A stretch of 64,000 nucleotides of DNA from JANNSO01 sp964485395. Lineage in GTDB: Bacteria; Spirochaetota; Spirochaetia; Treponematales; UBA12059. The position numbers were made by a program, and so were the translations under genes. Shown here in pieces: positions 41,188 to 48,693 of the stretch; positions within the stretch are counted from its first letter, which is position 1, and every line of letters starts with the position of its first letter. The stretch spans positions 128,074 to 192,073 of the forward strand of contig CAZAJF010000005.1 of the NCBI GenBank assembly GCA_964485395.1, written 5' to 3'. The notes beneath the pieces were generated by a model. It was not told the DNA's origin, ran no database searches, and worked only from the letters and a program-made list of their open reading frames with translations.

Positions 41188-42495
41188 CTACTTATTCAAA
41201 CGTTCAAAATCGCGAAGCTTGGCATTGCCATCCGCTATCATTTTGGCAAGACCGTCTTTTACCGATATTTTCCCTGCAAGTATATCTTCCCAGGTTTGAT
41301 CTTCGATTTCACGGATGATATTGAAGTTTCCGAAACGTATACCCATGGAAGATTTCGTTGGGGCTTTGTTGAGGAGTTGTTTTATGGCGATCTCGGGACC
41401 AGGATTGGTAGTATAAAATCCTTGTGACTTGGTCAACTCGTAAGCAGCGGTGGTGATGGGCAAGTAGCCGGTATTCTGATGCCAGAAAGCCTGGATTTCG
41501 GCGGTTGAAAGGAATGAGAAGAATGATGCTATTCCTTTATTCTCGTCTTTTGATTTGCCGTCGAATACCCAGAGACTGGCTCCGCCAATGATGGAGTTTT
41601 GCGGTGCTCCTTTTGTATCGGGGTAATAGGGAAGGCGTGCGACGCCAAAATCGAATTTACAGTTGGCTTTCATGTTTCCATAGCCGCCGATAGATTCGAA
41701 ATGCATACCGACCTGACCGGAAGTGAATAAGGGATTTGCTTTGTTTTCCCTTCCTCCGTAGATAAATACTTTTTCTTGGCTGAGTTGGTAGATAGTCTCA
41801 AAATGCTTGATGGTCAACGGCGTATTAAAAGCGAGTTCAGTGTCGAGACCGTCAAATCCATTGGACTTCGTACCAAAGGGCTGATTGTGCCAAGCGGAGA
41901 AGTTTTCAAGCTGGATCCATGAAATCCAGTTGGTGGAGAAGCCGCCTTCCATACCGGAGGCTTTCAGTTTTTTAGCGATATCAAAGAATTCAGGCCAGGT
42001 TACAGGAGGTTTTTCTGGATCAAGACCTGCTTTGCGGAAAGCGTCTTTGTTGTAATACATGACCGCTGTTGAAGAATTAAATGGCAGAGAAAGCATTTCG
42101 CCTTTTGAGGTGGAGTAATAGCTCGTGATTGTGGGAATGTATATTTTCGGGTCGAATTTCTGTCCGGCCTCTTTCATGAGTTTGTATACCGGTTTTACTG
42201 CACCTTTTGCAGACATCATGGTAGCGGTACCGACTTCATAAACTTGAATGATGGCAGGAGCGGCTTTGGCACGGAAAGCTGCGATACCGGCGTTCATCGT
42301 ATCGCTGTAGGAGCCTTTATAGACGGGAGTAACCTTATAAAGAGTCTGGCTGGCATTGAACTTGTCGCAAAGCGCTTGAACATTGTCGGCGTTCTTGCCG
42401 GTCATGGCATGCCAGAAATCCAACTGGATAGGCTCCGCGATAATGGCGCTTGCCATCAGGCATAGTGCGACGAGTAAACATCCTAGTCTTTTCAT
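41188..42495 (-). CDS. ugpB: ABC substrate-binding protein, UgpB type
   Basis: This 435-residue binding protein starts at the ATG at 42493-42495, chosen because GGAGG lies just upstream and a signal peptide follows (MKRLGCLLVALCLMASAII, cut near AEPIQ). An ATG at 42546 would add 17 residues. The mature sequence follows UgpB closely: DFWHAMTGKNADNVQALCDK, AAPAIIQVYEVGTATMMSAK, GASLWVFDGKSK and HQNTGYLPITTAAYELT. It captures sn-glycerol-3-phosphate or glycerophosphodiesters in the periplasm. glpK lies 3.2 kb away, which fits a glycerol-phosphate theme. The next genes are the two permeases. Confidence 0.9.
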   Translation of the reverse strand: MKRLGCLLVALCLMASAIIAEPIQLDFWHAMTGKNADNVQALCDKFNASQTLYKVTPVYKGSYSDTMNAGIAAFRAKAAPAIIQVYEVGTATMMSAKGAVKPVYKLMKEAGQKFDPKIYIPTITSYYSTSKGEMLSLPFNSSTAVMYYNKDAFRKAGLDPEKPPVTWPEFFDIAKKLKASGMEGGFSTNWISWIQLENFSAWHNQPFGTKSNGFDGLDTELAFNTPLTIKHFETIYQLSQEKVFIYGGRENKANPLFTSGQVGMHFESIGGYGNMKANCKFDFGVARLPYYPDTKGAPQNSIIGGASLWVFDGKSKDENKGIASFFSFLSTAEIQAFWHQNTGYLPITTAAYELTKSQGFYTTNPGPEIAIKQLLNKAPTKSSMGIRFGNFNIIREIEDQTWEDILAGKISVKDGLAKMIADGNAKLRDFERLNK

Positions 42496-42684
42496 TCTTT
42501 CCTCCATAGAGTTGTATGGACAGCTAAAACGAATGAAAACTTCCATTCCAGAATTGAATAGGCCGATTCTCCAAACGTTTTTTATGTCCTAAAATGCGGG
42601 ATAAAAACAGTGTCGACCCTGAACCAGTGTTTGTCAAGTTTTATTCAGGTTCATTATATGTTAAGGATACGTCAGTCTGAGGCT

Positions 42685-42693
42685 TGTGGATAA
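42685..42693 (-). promoter_or_regulatory. Isolated DnaA box between ugpB and metK
   Basis: TGTGGATAA, that is TTATCCACA on the minus strand, is a perfect canonical box, 11 kb from the origin and just past the metK terminator. It could titrate DnaA or regulate the ugp operon; a chance match is also possible. Confidence 0.45.
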
Positions 42694-42697
42694 TCGG

Positions 42698-42730
42698 AAA
42701 AAAAACCGGAGCCGCAGGAGGCTCCGGTTT
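42698..42730 (-). terminator. metK terminator
   Basis: AAACCGGAGCC (42703-42713) and GGCTCCGGTTT (42720-42730) form a perfect 11-base stem with a six-base loop. On the minus strand it is followed by a T-run (plus-strand A run to 42698). It ends the ahcY-metK transcript 37 bases past the metK stop. Confidence 0.92.
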
Positions 42731-42766
42731 ATGTTACAGAAATGTTGCTGAACGGAAATCAGCTGA

Positions 42767-43936
42767 TCAATTTACGGCTTTTTTAAGCTCGTCAATCTTG
42801 TCCGTCTTTTCCCAGCTGAAGCCGTCGCGGCCGAAGTGGCCGTACGCCGCGGTCTTGAGATAGATGGGGCGCTTGAGGTCGAGCGTCTTGATGATGCCAG
42901 CGGGGCTTAAGTCGAACACTTTGTTGATGGCATCGATGATGATGTGCTCGGCGATCTTGCCGGTCTCGAAAGTGTCGATCATGACGGAGACGGGGAAGGG
43001 GACGCCGATGGCGTACGCCAACTGAACCTCGCAGCGCTCAGCAAAGCCGGCTGCCACGATGTTCTTGGCTACGTAGCGGGCCATGTAGGCGGCCGAGCGG
43101 TCTACCTTGGACGGGTCTTTCCCGGAGAACGCGCCGCCGCCGTGCCTGCCCATGCCGCCGTAGGTGTCCACGATGATCTTGCGGCCGGTAAGACCGGAAT
43201 CGCCCTTGGGGCCGCCGATGACGAAACGGCCGGTGGGGTTCACGAAGAATTTGGTCTTGGAATCGAGGAGTCCCGTTGGTTCAAGCACATATTTGATTAT
43301 TTGCTCGATGACGGTTTCCTTGATGGTCTCATACGAAATATCCGGGTCGTGCTGGTGCGAGACGACGACGGTGTCCACGCGAACCGGCTTGTGGCCGTTA
43401 TATTCCAGGGTTACCTGGCTTTTGGCGTCGGGGCGAAGCCAGGGTATGATGCGGGATTTGCGCAGTTCGGTGGCTTTGTGCAGCAGCTTGTGCGCGTACA
43501 TAATGGGTGCCGGCATGAGCTCGGGGGTTTCGTTGCAGGCGAAGCCGAACATCATGCCCTGGTCGCCCGCTCCCTGAAGGCCCTCGTATTCCTTGAGACC
43601 GTGTCCTGCGACGCCTTGGTTGATGTCCTGGGATTGCGAGTGGATGGTGTTGAGGATTGCCATGGATTCATAGTCGATGCCGTAGTCAGGATCGGTGTAG
43701 CCGATTTCCTTGACGACTTCGCGGGCCAGCGACTGGATGTCCACATAGGTGTTGGTGGTAATCTCGCCGCCGATGAGTACCATGCCCGTGGTGGTAAAGC
43801 ACTCGCAGGCGACGTGACTTTCCTTGTCGTCAGTAAGGCAGGCGTCCAGTACGGCGTCCGAAAGCTGATCGCATAACTTGTCGGGATGACCTTCGCCGAC
43901 GGATTCCGAAGTAAATAAATATCGTTTGTCTTTCAT
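42767..43936 (-). CDS. metK: S-adenosylmethionine synthetase
   Basis: This 389-residue enzyme makes SAM from methionine and ATP. Family motifs are GEGHPDKLCDQLSDAVLDA near residue 13, GAGDQGMMFGFA near 120 and the P-loop-like GGGAFSGKDPSKVDRSAAY near 265. The ending YGHFGRDGFSWEKTDK is also normal. GGAG lies about eight bases before the ATG at 43934-43936. It follows ahcY by 16 bases, so SAM synthesis and removal of its by-product are on one message. A second, broken copy of its 3' end lies at 37964-38040. Confidence 0.97.
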   Translation of the reverse strand: MKDKRYLFTSESVGEGHPDKLCDQLSDAVLDACLTDDKESHVACECFTTTGMVLIGGEITTNTYVDIQSLAREVVKEIGYTDPDYGIDYESMAILNTIHSQSQDINQGVAGHGLKEYEGLQGAGDQGMMFGFACNETPELMPAPIMYAHKLLHKATELRKSRIIPWLRPDAKSQVTLEYNGHKPVRVDTVVVSHQHDPDISYETIKETVIEQIIKYVLEPTGLLDSKTKFFVNPTGRFVIGGPKGDSGLTGRKIIVDTYGGMGRHGGGAFSGKDPSKVDRSAAYMARYVAKNIVAAGFAERCEVQLAYAIGVPFPVSVMIDTFETGKIAEHIIIDAINKVFDLSPAGIIKTLDLKRPIYLKTAAYGHFGRDGFSWEKTDKIDELKKAVN

Positions 43937-43952
43937 TAAAATCTCCTGCCTA

Positions 43953-45386
43953 TCAGTAACGGTAATTTTCGGGCTTGAAGGGGCCGTTCTTGGGGATGCT
44001 CAAATATGCGGCTTGCCTGTCGCTCAGTACGGTTAACTCCACCTCGAGTTTACCCAAATGCAGCCGGGCCACTTCTTCATCCAGTTCACGTGGAAGCACG
44101 GTGACGCCGGGTTTGTTCGTGGCGCGGTTTTTCCAGAGTTCTATCTGGGCGAGCACCTGGTTCGTGAAGCTGTTGGACATGACGAACGAAGGGTGGCCGG
44201 TTGCGCAGCCGAGGTTTACGAGTCGGCCTTCGGCCAGCAGGATGATGGATTTACCGTTGGAGAAAACCCATTCGTCGACTTGAGCCTTGACGGGAACTTT
44301 TTTGACGCCGGACAGGGCCTTCATGCCGGCGACGTCGATCTCATGGTCGAAGTGGCCGATGTTGCAAACGATGGCTTTGTCTTTCATGCGGGAAAGGTGG
44401 CTGGCGGTGATCACGTCCACGCAACCCGTGGCGGTTACCCAGATGTCGGCGCGCGCCAAGGCTTTTTCGATAGTTGTTACTTCGTAGCCTTCCATGGTGG
44501 CCTGCAGCGCGCAGATCGGGTCTATCTCGGTAATGAGAACGCGGGAACCTTGGCCGCGAAGGCTCTGCGCGCAGCCTTTGCCTACATCGCCGTAACCGCA
44601 CACAACGGCGACCTTGCCTGCCAGCATGATGTCGGTGGCGCGCTTGATGCCGTCTATCAGCGATTCGCGACAGCCGTACAGATTGTCGAACTTGCTTTTG
44701 GTAACGGAATCGTTGACGTTGATGGCGGGAACCAGCAGTTCGCCCTTTGCGGCCATTTGGGCCAGGCGCCTGACGCCCGTGGTGGTTTCTTCCGAAACGC
44801 CTTTGAGCTCGGCGAGGGTACGGTGCCAGCGCTTGGGGTCTTCCTTGAGGATTCGCTTGAGGCAGAGTTTAAGTTCCGCTTCATCGGTGGAGTCCGAGGG
44901 TGTGTCCAGTACGGCTGCGTTATTTTCCGCCTGATAGCCTAAGTGCACCATCATGGTGGCGTCGCCGCCGTCGTCGACGATGAGGGTGGGACCTTTGTCG
45001 CCGGGGAATCGCAGCGCTTTGTCCAGGAGATCCCAGTACTCGGAAAGGGTTTCGCCCTTCCAGGCGAATACGGGAACGCCGGCGAGTTTCGCCTCAGTAC
45101 CGGTGGGTCCGACGACGACCGCGGCGGCGGCTTCATCCTGCGTACTGAAAATATTGCAGCTGCACCATTGTACTTCCGCTCCGAGCGAAACGAGGGTTTC
45201 GACCAGAACCGCGGTTTGCACGGTCATGTGAAGGCTGCCGGTGATGCGGGCGCCCTGCAGCGGTTTTGTTTTTGAGAATTGCGCGCGGGCCGACATGAGA
45301 CCGGGCATTTCCGGTTCGGCCAACTCGAGTTGGCGGCGGCCGGCGTGGGCAAGGCTCAGGTCCTTGATGAGGTAATTGAACGACAT
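43953..45386 (-). CDS. ahcY: Adenosylhomocysteinase
   Basis: This 477-residue NAD-dependent enzyme splits S-adenosylhomocysteine into adenosine and homocysteine. The ATG at 45384-45386 (MSFNYLIKDLSLAHAGRR) is preferred over an ATG at 45413 because AAGGAG lies four bases upstream. Family motifs are GSLHMTVQTAVLVETLVSLG, CSCNIFSTQDEAAAA, the NAD site GYGDVGKGCAQSLRG, NIGHFDHEID and the C-terminal PFKPENYRY with its Lys/Tyr. A folding leader with two exclusive stems lies before it. metK follows after 16 bases. Confidence 0.96.
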   Translation of the reverse strand: MSFNYLIKDLSLAHAGRRQLELAEPEMPGLMSARAQFSKTKPLQGARITGSLHMTVQTAVLVETLVSLGAEVQWCSCNIFSTQDEAAAAVVVGPTGTEAKLAGVPVFAWKGETLSEYWDLLDKALRFPGDKGPTLIVDDGGDATMMVHLGYQAENNAAVLDTPSDSTDEAELKLCLKRILKEDPKRWHRTLAELKGVSEETTTGVRRLAQMAAKGELLVPAINVNDSVTKSKFDNLYGCRESLIDGIKRATDIMLAGKVAVVCGYGDVGKGCAQSLRGQGSRVLITEIDPICALQATMEGYEVTTIEKALARADIWVTATGCVDVITASHLSRMKDKAIVCNIGHFDHEIDVAGMKALSGVKKVPVKAQVDEWVFSNGKSIILLAEGRLVNLGCATGHPSFVMSNSFTNQVLAQIELWKNRATNKPGVTVLPRELDEEVARLHLGKLEVELTVLSDRQAAYLSIPKNGPFKPENYRY

Positions 45387-45486
45387 ATTACTCCTTGTGT
45401 GCCGATGGCACATGAAAGGAGGTCATAAGTGGCGTGTTGTTAATATTCTGGCTGGAATAAATGACAAGATTGGTCACGTGACCTCC
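45387..45486 (-). promoter_or_regulatory. Candidate riboswitch-like leader of ahcY-metK
   Basis: On the minus strand, two foldings exclude each other. Stem A joins GGAGGTCA (complement of 45479-45486) to TGACCTCC (complement of 45418-45425) across about 53 bases. Stem B joins CTCCTT (complement of 45416-45421) to AAGGAG, the Shine-Dalgarno (complement of 45391-45396), stacked on TGTGCC/GGCACA with loop ATC. CTCC is needed for both, so stem A frees the ribosome site and stem B hides it. A perfect 12-base palindrome GGTCACGTGACC (45472-45483) overlaps stem A and could be a third fold or a protein site. It does not look like the known SAH or S-box riboswitches to me. Confidence 0.5.
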
Positions 45487-45659
45487 CTTTTAGCTTGATT
45501 TCTTGCCGTTGTTAGATACGACAAACCGCCAGCAATATGGAACAAATCGGCGGTATCGCAGAATATTGCAACGAATATTCTACGGTATGTTTACTATCGT
45601 CAAATCCCGGATTTTTATCAAGTGATTCCCGTGGTATATCGCTTTGTGTCGATCAAATG
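45487..45659. other. Region between ahcY leader and glpK promoter
   Basis: Part of the 328-base gap between divergent ahcY and glpK. On the minus strand it includes a possible ahcY promoter (TTGACG near 45600 with TAGAAT 15 bases on) and a GATAC-CGCC...GGCG...GTATC inverted pair that would extend the leader fold. No gene is seen. Confidence 0.35.
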
Positions 45660-45688
45660 TTTACGAAACGCAGCAATGGACCTATACT
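45660..45688 (+). promoter_or_regulatory. glpK promoter
   Basis: TTTACG (45660-45665), 17-base spacer, TATACT (45683-45688), with the glpK ATG 26 bases later and GGAGG at 45704-45708. Confidence 0.65.
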
Positions 45689-45714
45689 GCATATCGGATT
45701 ATTGGAGGACACGC

Positions 45715-47205
45715 ATGTCGCACAACGAAAAATATATACTCGCGCTCGATCAGGGAACCACGTCATCACGCGCCATCGTTTTCAACAAGGCTGGAACCGT
45801 GATTGGTATCAAGCAGATTCCGTTTACTCAGATATATCCGCAGCCGGGTTGGGTGGAACATGATCCCCTGGAAATCTGGAAGACGCAATTAGACGCCGCG
45901 CGAGGCGCCCTGGACGCTGCGCAAATTACCGCCGATCAGATTGCGTCCATAGGAATAACCAATCAGCGCGAGACCAGCATCGTGTGGAGCAAGTCGACCG
46001 GACAACCGGTGCATAACGCAATCGTGTGGCAATGCAGGCGTTCGGCGTCCATTTGCCAAGAACTTAAAGCCATGGGATACGAGCAGGAGATTCGAAAACG
46101 GACAGGGCTAGTGCTTGACCCCTATTTTTCCGCCACCAAGCTTGTCTGGCTGTTTGAGAATATTCCCGGCTTGCACGCGCGCGCCGAACGCGGGGACCTA
46201 ATGTTCGGCACGGTGGATTCCTGGCTGATCTACAAGCTTACCGGCAAGCATGTCACGGATGCCACCAACGCGAGCCGCACTCTGATGTTCAATATTCACG
46301 ACGGGTGCTGGGACGAAGATATCCTGAAGATGCTGAAAATTCCCGCGGCGATCTTGCCGACCGTGCTGCCAAGCTCCGCTGATTTCGGTTTTACGACGAA
46401 GGAGTTGTTCGGCGTGGAGATTCCCGTAAGCGGCTGCGCCGGAGACCAGCAGGCCGCGCTTTTCGGGCATGCGTGCTTTAAACCCGGTTCCAGCAAGAAT
46501 ACGTACGGCACCGGATGTTTTGCGCTTATGAATACCGGCAGCGAGCCGGTTGAGTCGAAACATAACCTGCTCACGACTATAGCCTGGGATCTGGGCAAGG
46601 GTTATACCTACGCGCTGGAAGGGTCGGTATTCATAGCCGGAGCCGTAGTGCAGTGGATGCGCGACGAGATGCTCATTCTGGCCGATTCGGCCGAGAGCGA
46701 GAAACTGGCGCGGTCGGTGCCCGATACCGGCGGGGTGGTTCTGGTTCCCGCTTTTGTGGGAATGGGAGCGCCGTACTGGGACCCGGACGCGCGCGGGGCC
46801 GTGCTCGGCCTTACCCGCGGAACGTCGCGCGCGCATTTCGTGCGTGCGGCCATCGAGGCGATCGCGTATCAGTCGCGTGATCTGCTGGTAGCCATGGAAC
46901 GCGATTTCGGCGGCCCGATACCGTTTATCAAGGCCGATGGCGGGGCCAGCGCCAATAGTTTCCTGATGCAGTTCCAGGCCGACATCCTGGATAGGCCGGT
47001 AATTTTGCCTGAGGTAGGTGAGGTTACCGCGCTTGGTGCGGCGTACCTCGCAGGCCTCCGCGTAGGGTATTGGGACAGCCTGGACGAGGTAGAGCATAAC
47101 TGGCGGCGCAAGCGCGAGTTTGAGCCGGAGATGGCCGCTGAAACCAGAACGAGGCTTCTGGAACGTTGGGATGCCGCCGTAACGGTAGCCCGTACGTTCA
47201 AGTAA
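45715..47205 (+). CDS. glpK: Glycerol kinase
   Basis: This 496-residue kinase phosphorylates glycerol to sn-glycerol-3-phosphate. The ATG at 45715 (MSHNEKYILALDQGTTSSRA) is chosen because GGAGG lies six bases before it; the frame is open back to 45622 but with no ribosome site. Motifs are ALDQGTTSSRAIVFN near residue 10, INQRET-type TNQRETSIVW, GDQQAALFGHACF near 245 and DGGASANSFLMQFQAD near 410. Length matches the family. It ends base-to-base against the tolC-like gene. The ugp-type uptake operon 3.2 kb to the left would supply the same product from outside. Confidence 0.96.
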   Translation: MSHNEKYILALDQGTTSSRAIVFNKAGTVIGIKQIPFTQIYPQPGWVEHDPLEIWKTQLDAARGALDAAQITADQIASIGITNQRETSIVWSKSTGQPVHNAIVWQCRRSASICQELKAMGYEQEIRKRTGLVLDPYFSATKLVWLFENIPGLHARAERGDLMFGTVDSWLIYKLTGKHVTDATNASRTLMFNIHDGCWDEDILKMLKIPAAILPTVLPSSADFGFTTKELFGVEIPVSGCAGDQQAALFGHACFKPGSSKNTYGTGCFALMNTGSEPVESKHNLLTTIAWDLGKGYTYALEGSVFIAGAVVQWMRDEMLILADSAESEKLARSVPDTGGVVLVPAFVGMGAPYWDPDARGAVLGLTRGTSRAHFVRAAIEAIAYQSRDLLVAMERDFGGPIPFIKADGGASANSFLMQFQADILDRPVILPEVGEVTALGAAYLAGLRVGYWDSLDEVEHNWRRKREFEPEMAAETRTRLLERWDAAVTVARTFK

Positions 47206-48693
47206 TTAGCGTTGCCCGGCCATGGCTTCCAGCGTAATCAAAAGCGAACGGTATTCGATGATAGTCCCGTACGCCTCCGCCAGACCGCCGAGAGTCTGCA
47301 TCATGAGCGAAAGATAATCGCTTTCCGCGCCGGCTCCGGCAGCCAGGACTTTTCGCTGCTGTGAAAGTTCCTGCTGCCAGCCTTCCTGCTTGAGTATGGC
47401 ATATTCCAGCTTTATCTTGCCGAGCTCCAATCCCAGATACGTTTCGCGTATTACGCCACGGATGGTGAGCAAGGCTTCCTGTTTTTTTTCGACCGTCTCG
47501 TCATATTCCGCCGCTGCCTTCACGGCCTTGCCGGACTGAACGGCATTGCCGAAAATGTTTCCCGACGTACCCAGGCTTACCGTGAACTGGTAGTCGTCTT
47601 TTCGGAACCAGTCGGTTTCAAGAAACGGGAAACGAGAGCCGGCGTACGACAGTTCCAGATGCAGGCCGATATCCGGGAAACCGCGCGCCTGGGTCTTGGC
47701 GAGCGTATGCAGCCGTTTTTTAATATCGATCAGCGTCGTAAGCGTCCTTATGTCATAGCTGTTCTGGCTTATGATTTCCAGGGCTTCCGCTTCCGTATAA
47801 TGCGGTTTCTGTATCTTTGAGGCCTCGAGGGAAAGATCCGCCAGGGCAAGGTCGGGAATTCCGCAGGAACGGGCAAGTTCCACCAATATTTTGTTCCGCT
47901 GCTCGGAAACCTTCGCCAGGGCTATTTCCGCTTCCTTGAGTTTGATGCGCGTGTTCAGCAGTTCGGTCTTCGTCAGAAAGCCGCTTGTCTCGCTTTTCTC
48001 GGCAATGTCGAGCAGGCGCTTCCCTATCTTTTCTTCCAGCTCAAGTATGCCGTACATGGAATTAAGGTAGGCGAGCGCTTCATAATTTGCCCTGATTTTT
48101 ATGCCGATCTCGTGCCGTGTTTTTTGAAGCTGTATTTCCGCGATTCGCAGACCTTGGGTGGCGATGTCTATTCCCTGGCTTATCTTGCCCCACGTGTAGA
48201 GGGGAATATCGCTGACGATGCCGAACTTATAGTTGCTGCTCTCCATGCCTTTAAAGATGAGCATATCGGTGGCCGGCAAAAGTATCCCGTTGATCTCGCC
48301 GAATTCACCGGCGGTAACGCTGATGGGACCGATCGGATTCCCGATATAGGAGCCCGAGGTTTCCACTTTCAGCGTGGGCAGCCGTTGCGCCTTGGCTCCT
48401 GTAAGATCGGCTTTGGCGGCATTTATGGAGCTTTGGGCTCCGCGAAGGGTTGGATTCCCGACCGACGCGAAAAAGAGCAAAGCTTCGAGTTTATAGGGCT
48501 TTTTGGGCAGTTCCATTCCGCCTTGTATCATGGGCGTGGCCGGAATGGATTCCGAGAAATCCAGTAAGGAGCCGAAGGCGGCGGTGGCCGCCTGTAAAGG
48601 CTCTATGAATTGGTCATTGAACGTTCCCGGCTGGGCGAAGAGCGCGGAAAAATTGAAGGCCAAAAGGATTATAAAAACTTTCCTTACGCTCAT
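47206..48693 (-). CDS. TolC-like outer membrane efflux protein
   Basis: This 495-residue protein has a signal peptide (VFIILLAFNFSALFAQ) and the long helical repeats of the OEP/TolC family (RGAQSSINAAKADLTGAKAQ, LLDIAEKSETSGFLTKTEL, two matching halves). It would form the outer-membrane exit duct for the RND pump encoded upstream. It is last in the operon TetR-MFP-RND-lipoprotein-TolC and shares a 4-base ATGA overlap with the lipoprotein gene. It ends directly at the glpK stop, convergent with no gap. Confidence 0.88.
   Translation of the reverse strand: MSVRKVFIILLAFNFSALFAQPGTFNDQFIEPLQAATAAFGSLLDFSESIPATPMIQGGMELPKKPYKLEALLFFASVGNPTLRGAQSSINAAKADLTGAKAQRLPTLKVETSGSYIGNPIGPISVTAGEFGEINGILLPATDMLIFKGMESSNYKFGIVSDIPLYTWGKISQGIDIATQGLRIAEIQLQKTRHEIGIKIRANYEALAYLNSMYGILELEEKIGKRLLDIAEKSETSGFLTKTELLNTRIKLKEAEIALAKVSEQRNKILVELARSCGIPDLALADLSLEASKIQKPHYTEAEALEIISQNSYDIRTLTTLIDIKKRLHTLAKTQARGFPDIGLHLELSYAGSRFPFLETDWFRKDDYQFTVSLGTSGNIFGNAVQSGKAVKAAAEYDETVEKKQEALLTIRGVIRETYLGLELGKIKLEYAILKQEGWQQELSQQRKVLAAGAGAESDYLSLMMQTLGGLAEAYGTIIEYRSLLITLEAMAGQR

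Noticed and set aside
42944..43876. 310-codon plus-strand frame opposite metK
   Set aside because: metK is certain on the other strand; the frame is a codon-bias shadow rich in Gly, Asp and His.
44085..44100. CACGTG core resembling parS inside ahcY
   Set aside because: Coding sequence with imperfect arms; explained by the ahcY codons.
44058..44942. 294-codon plus-strand frame opposite ahcY
   Set aside because: Same reasoning: antisense to a confirmed gene, no start signal, no recognisable domain.
45487..45540. Short minus-strand frame ending VVSNNGKKSS before the ahcY leader, as a leader peptide
   Set aside because: No usable start codon or ribosome site precedes it.
46198..47097. 299-codon minus-strand frame opposite glpK
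   Set aside because: glpK is certain; this frame has no ribosome site and no domain.
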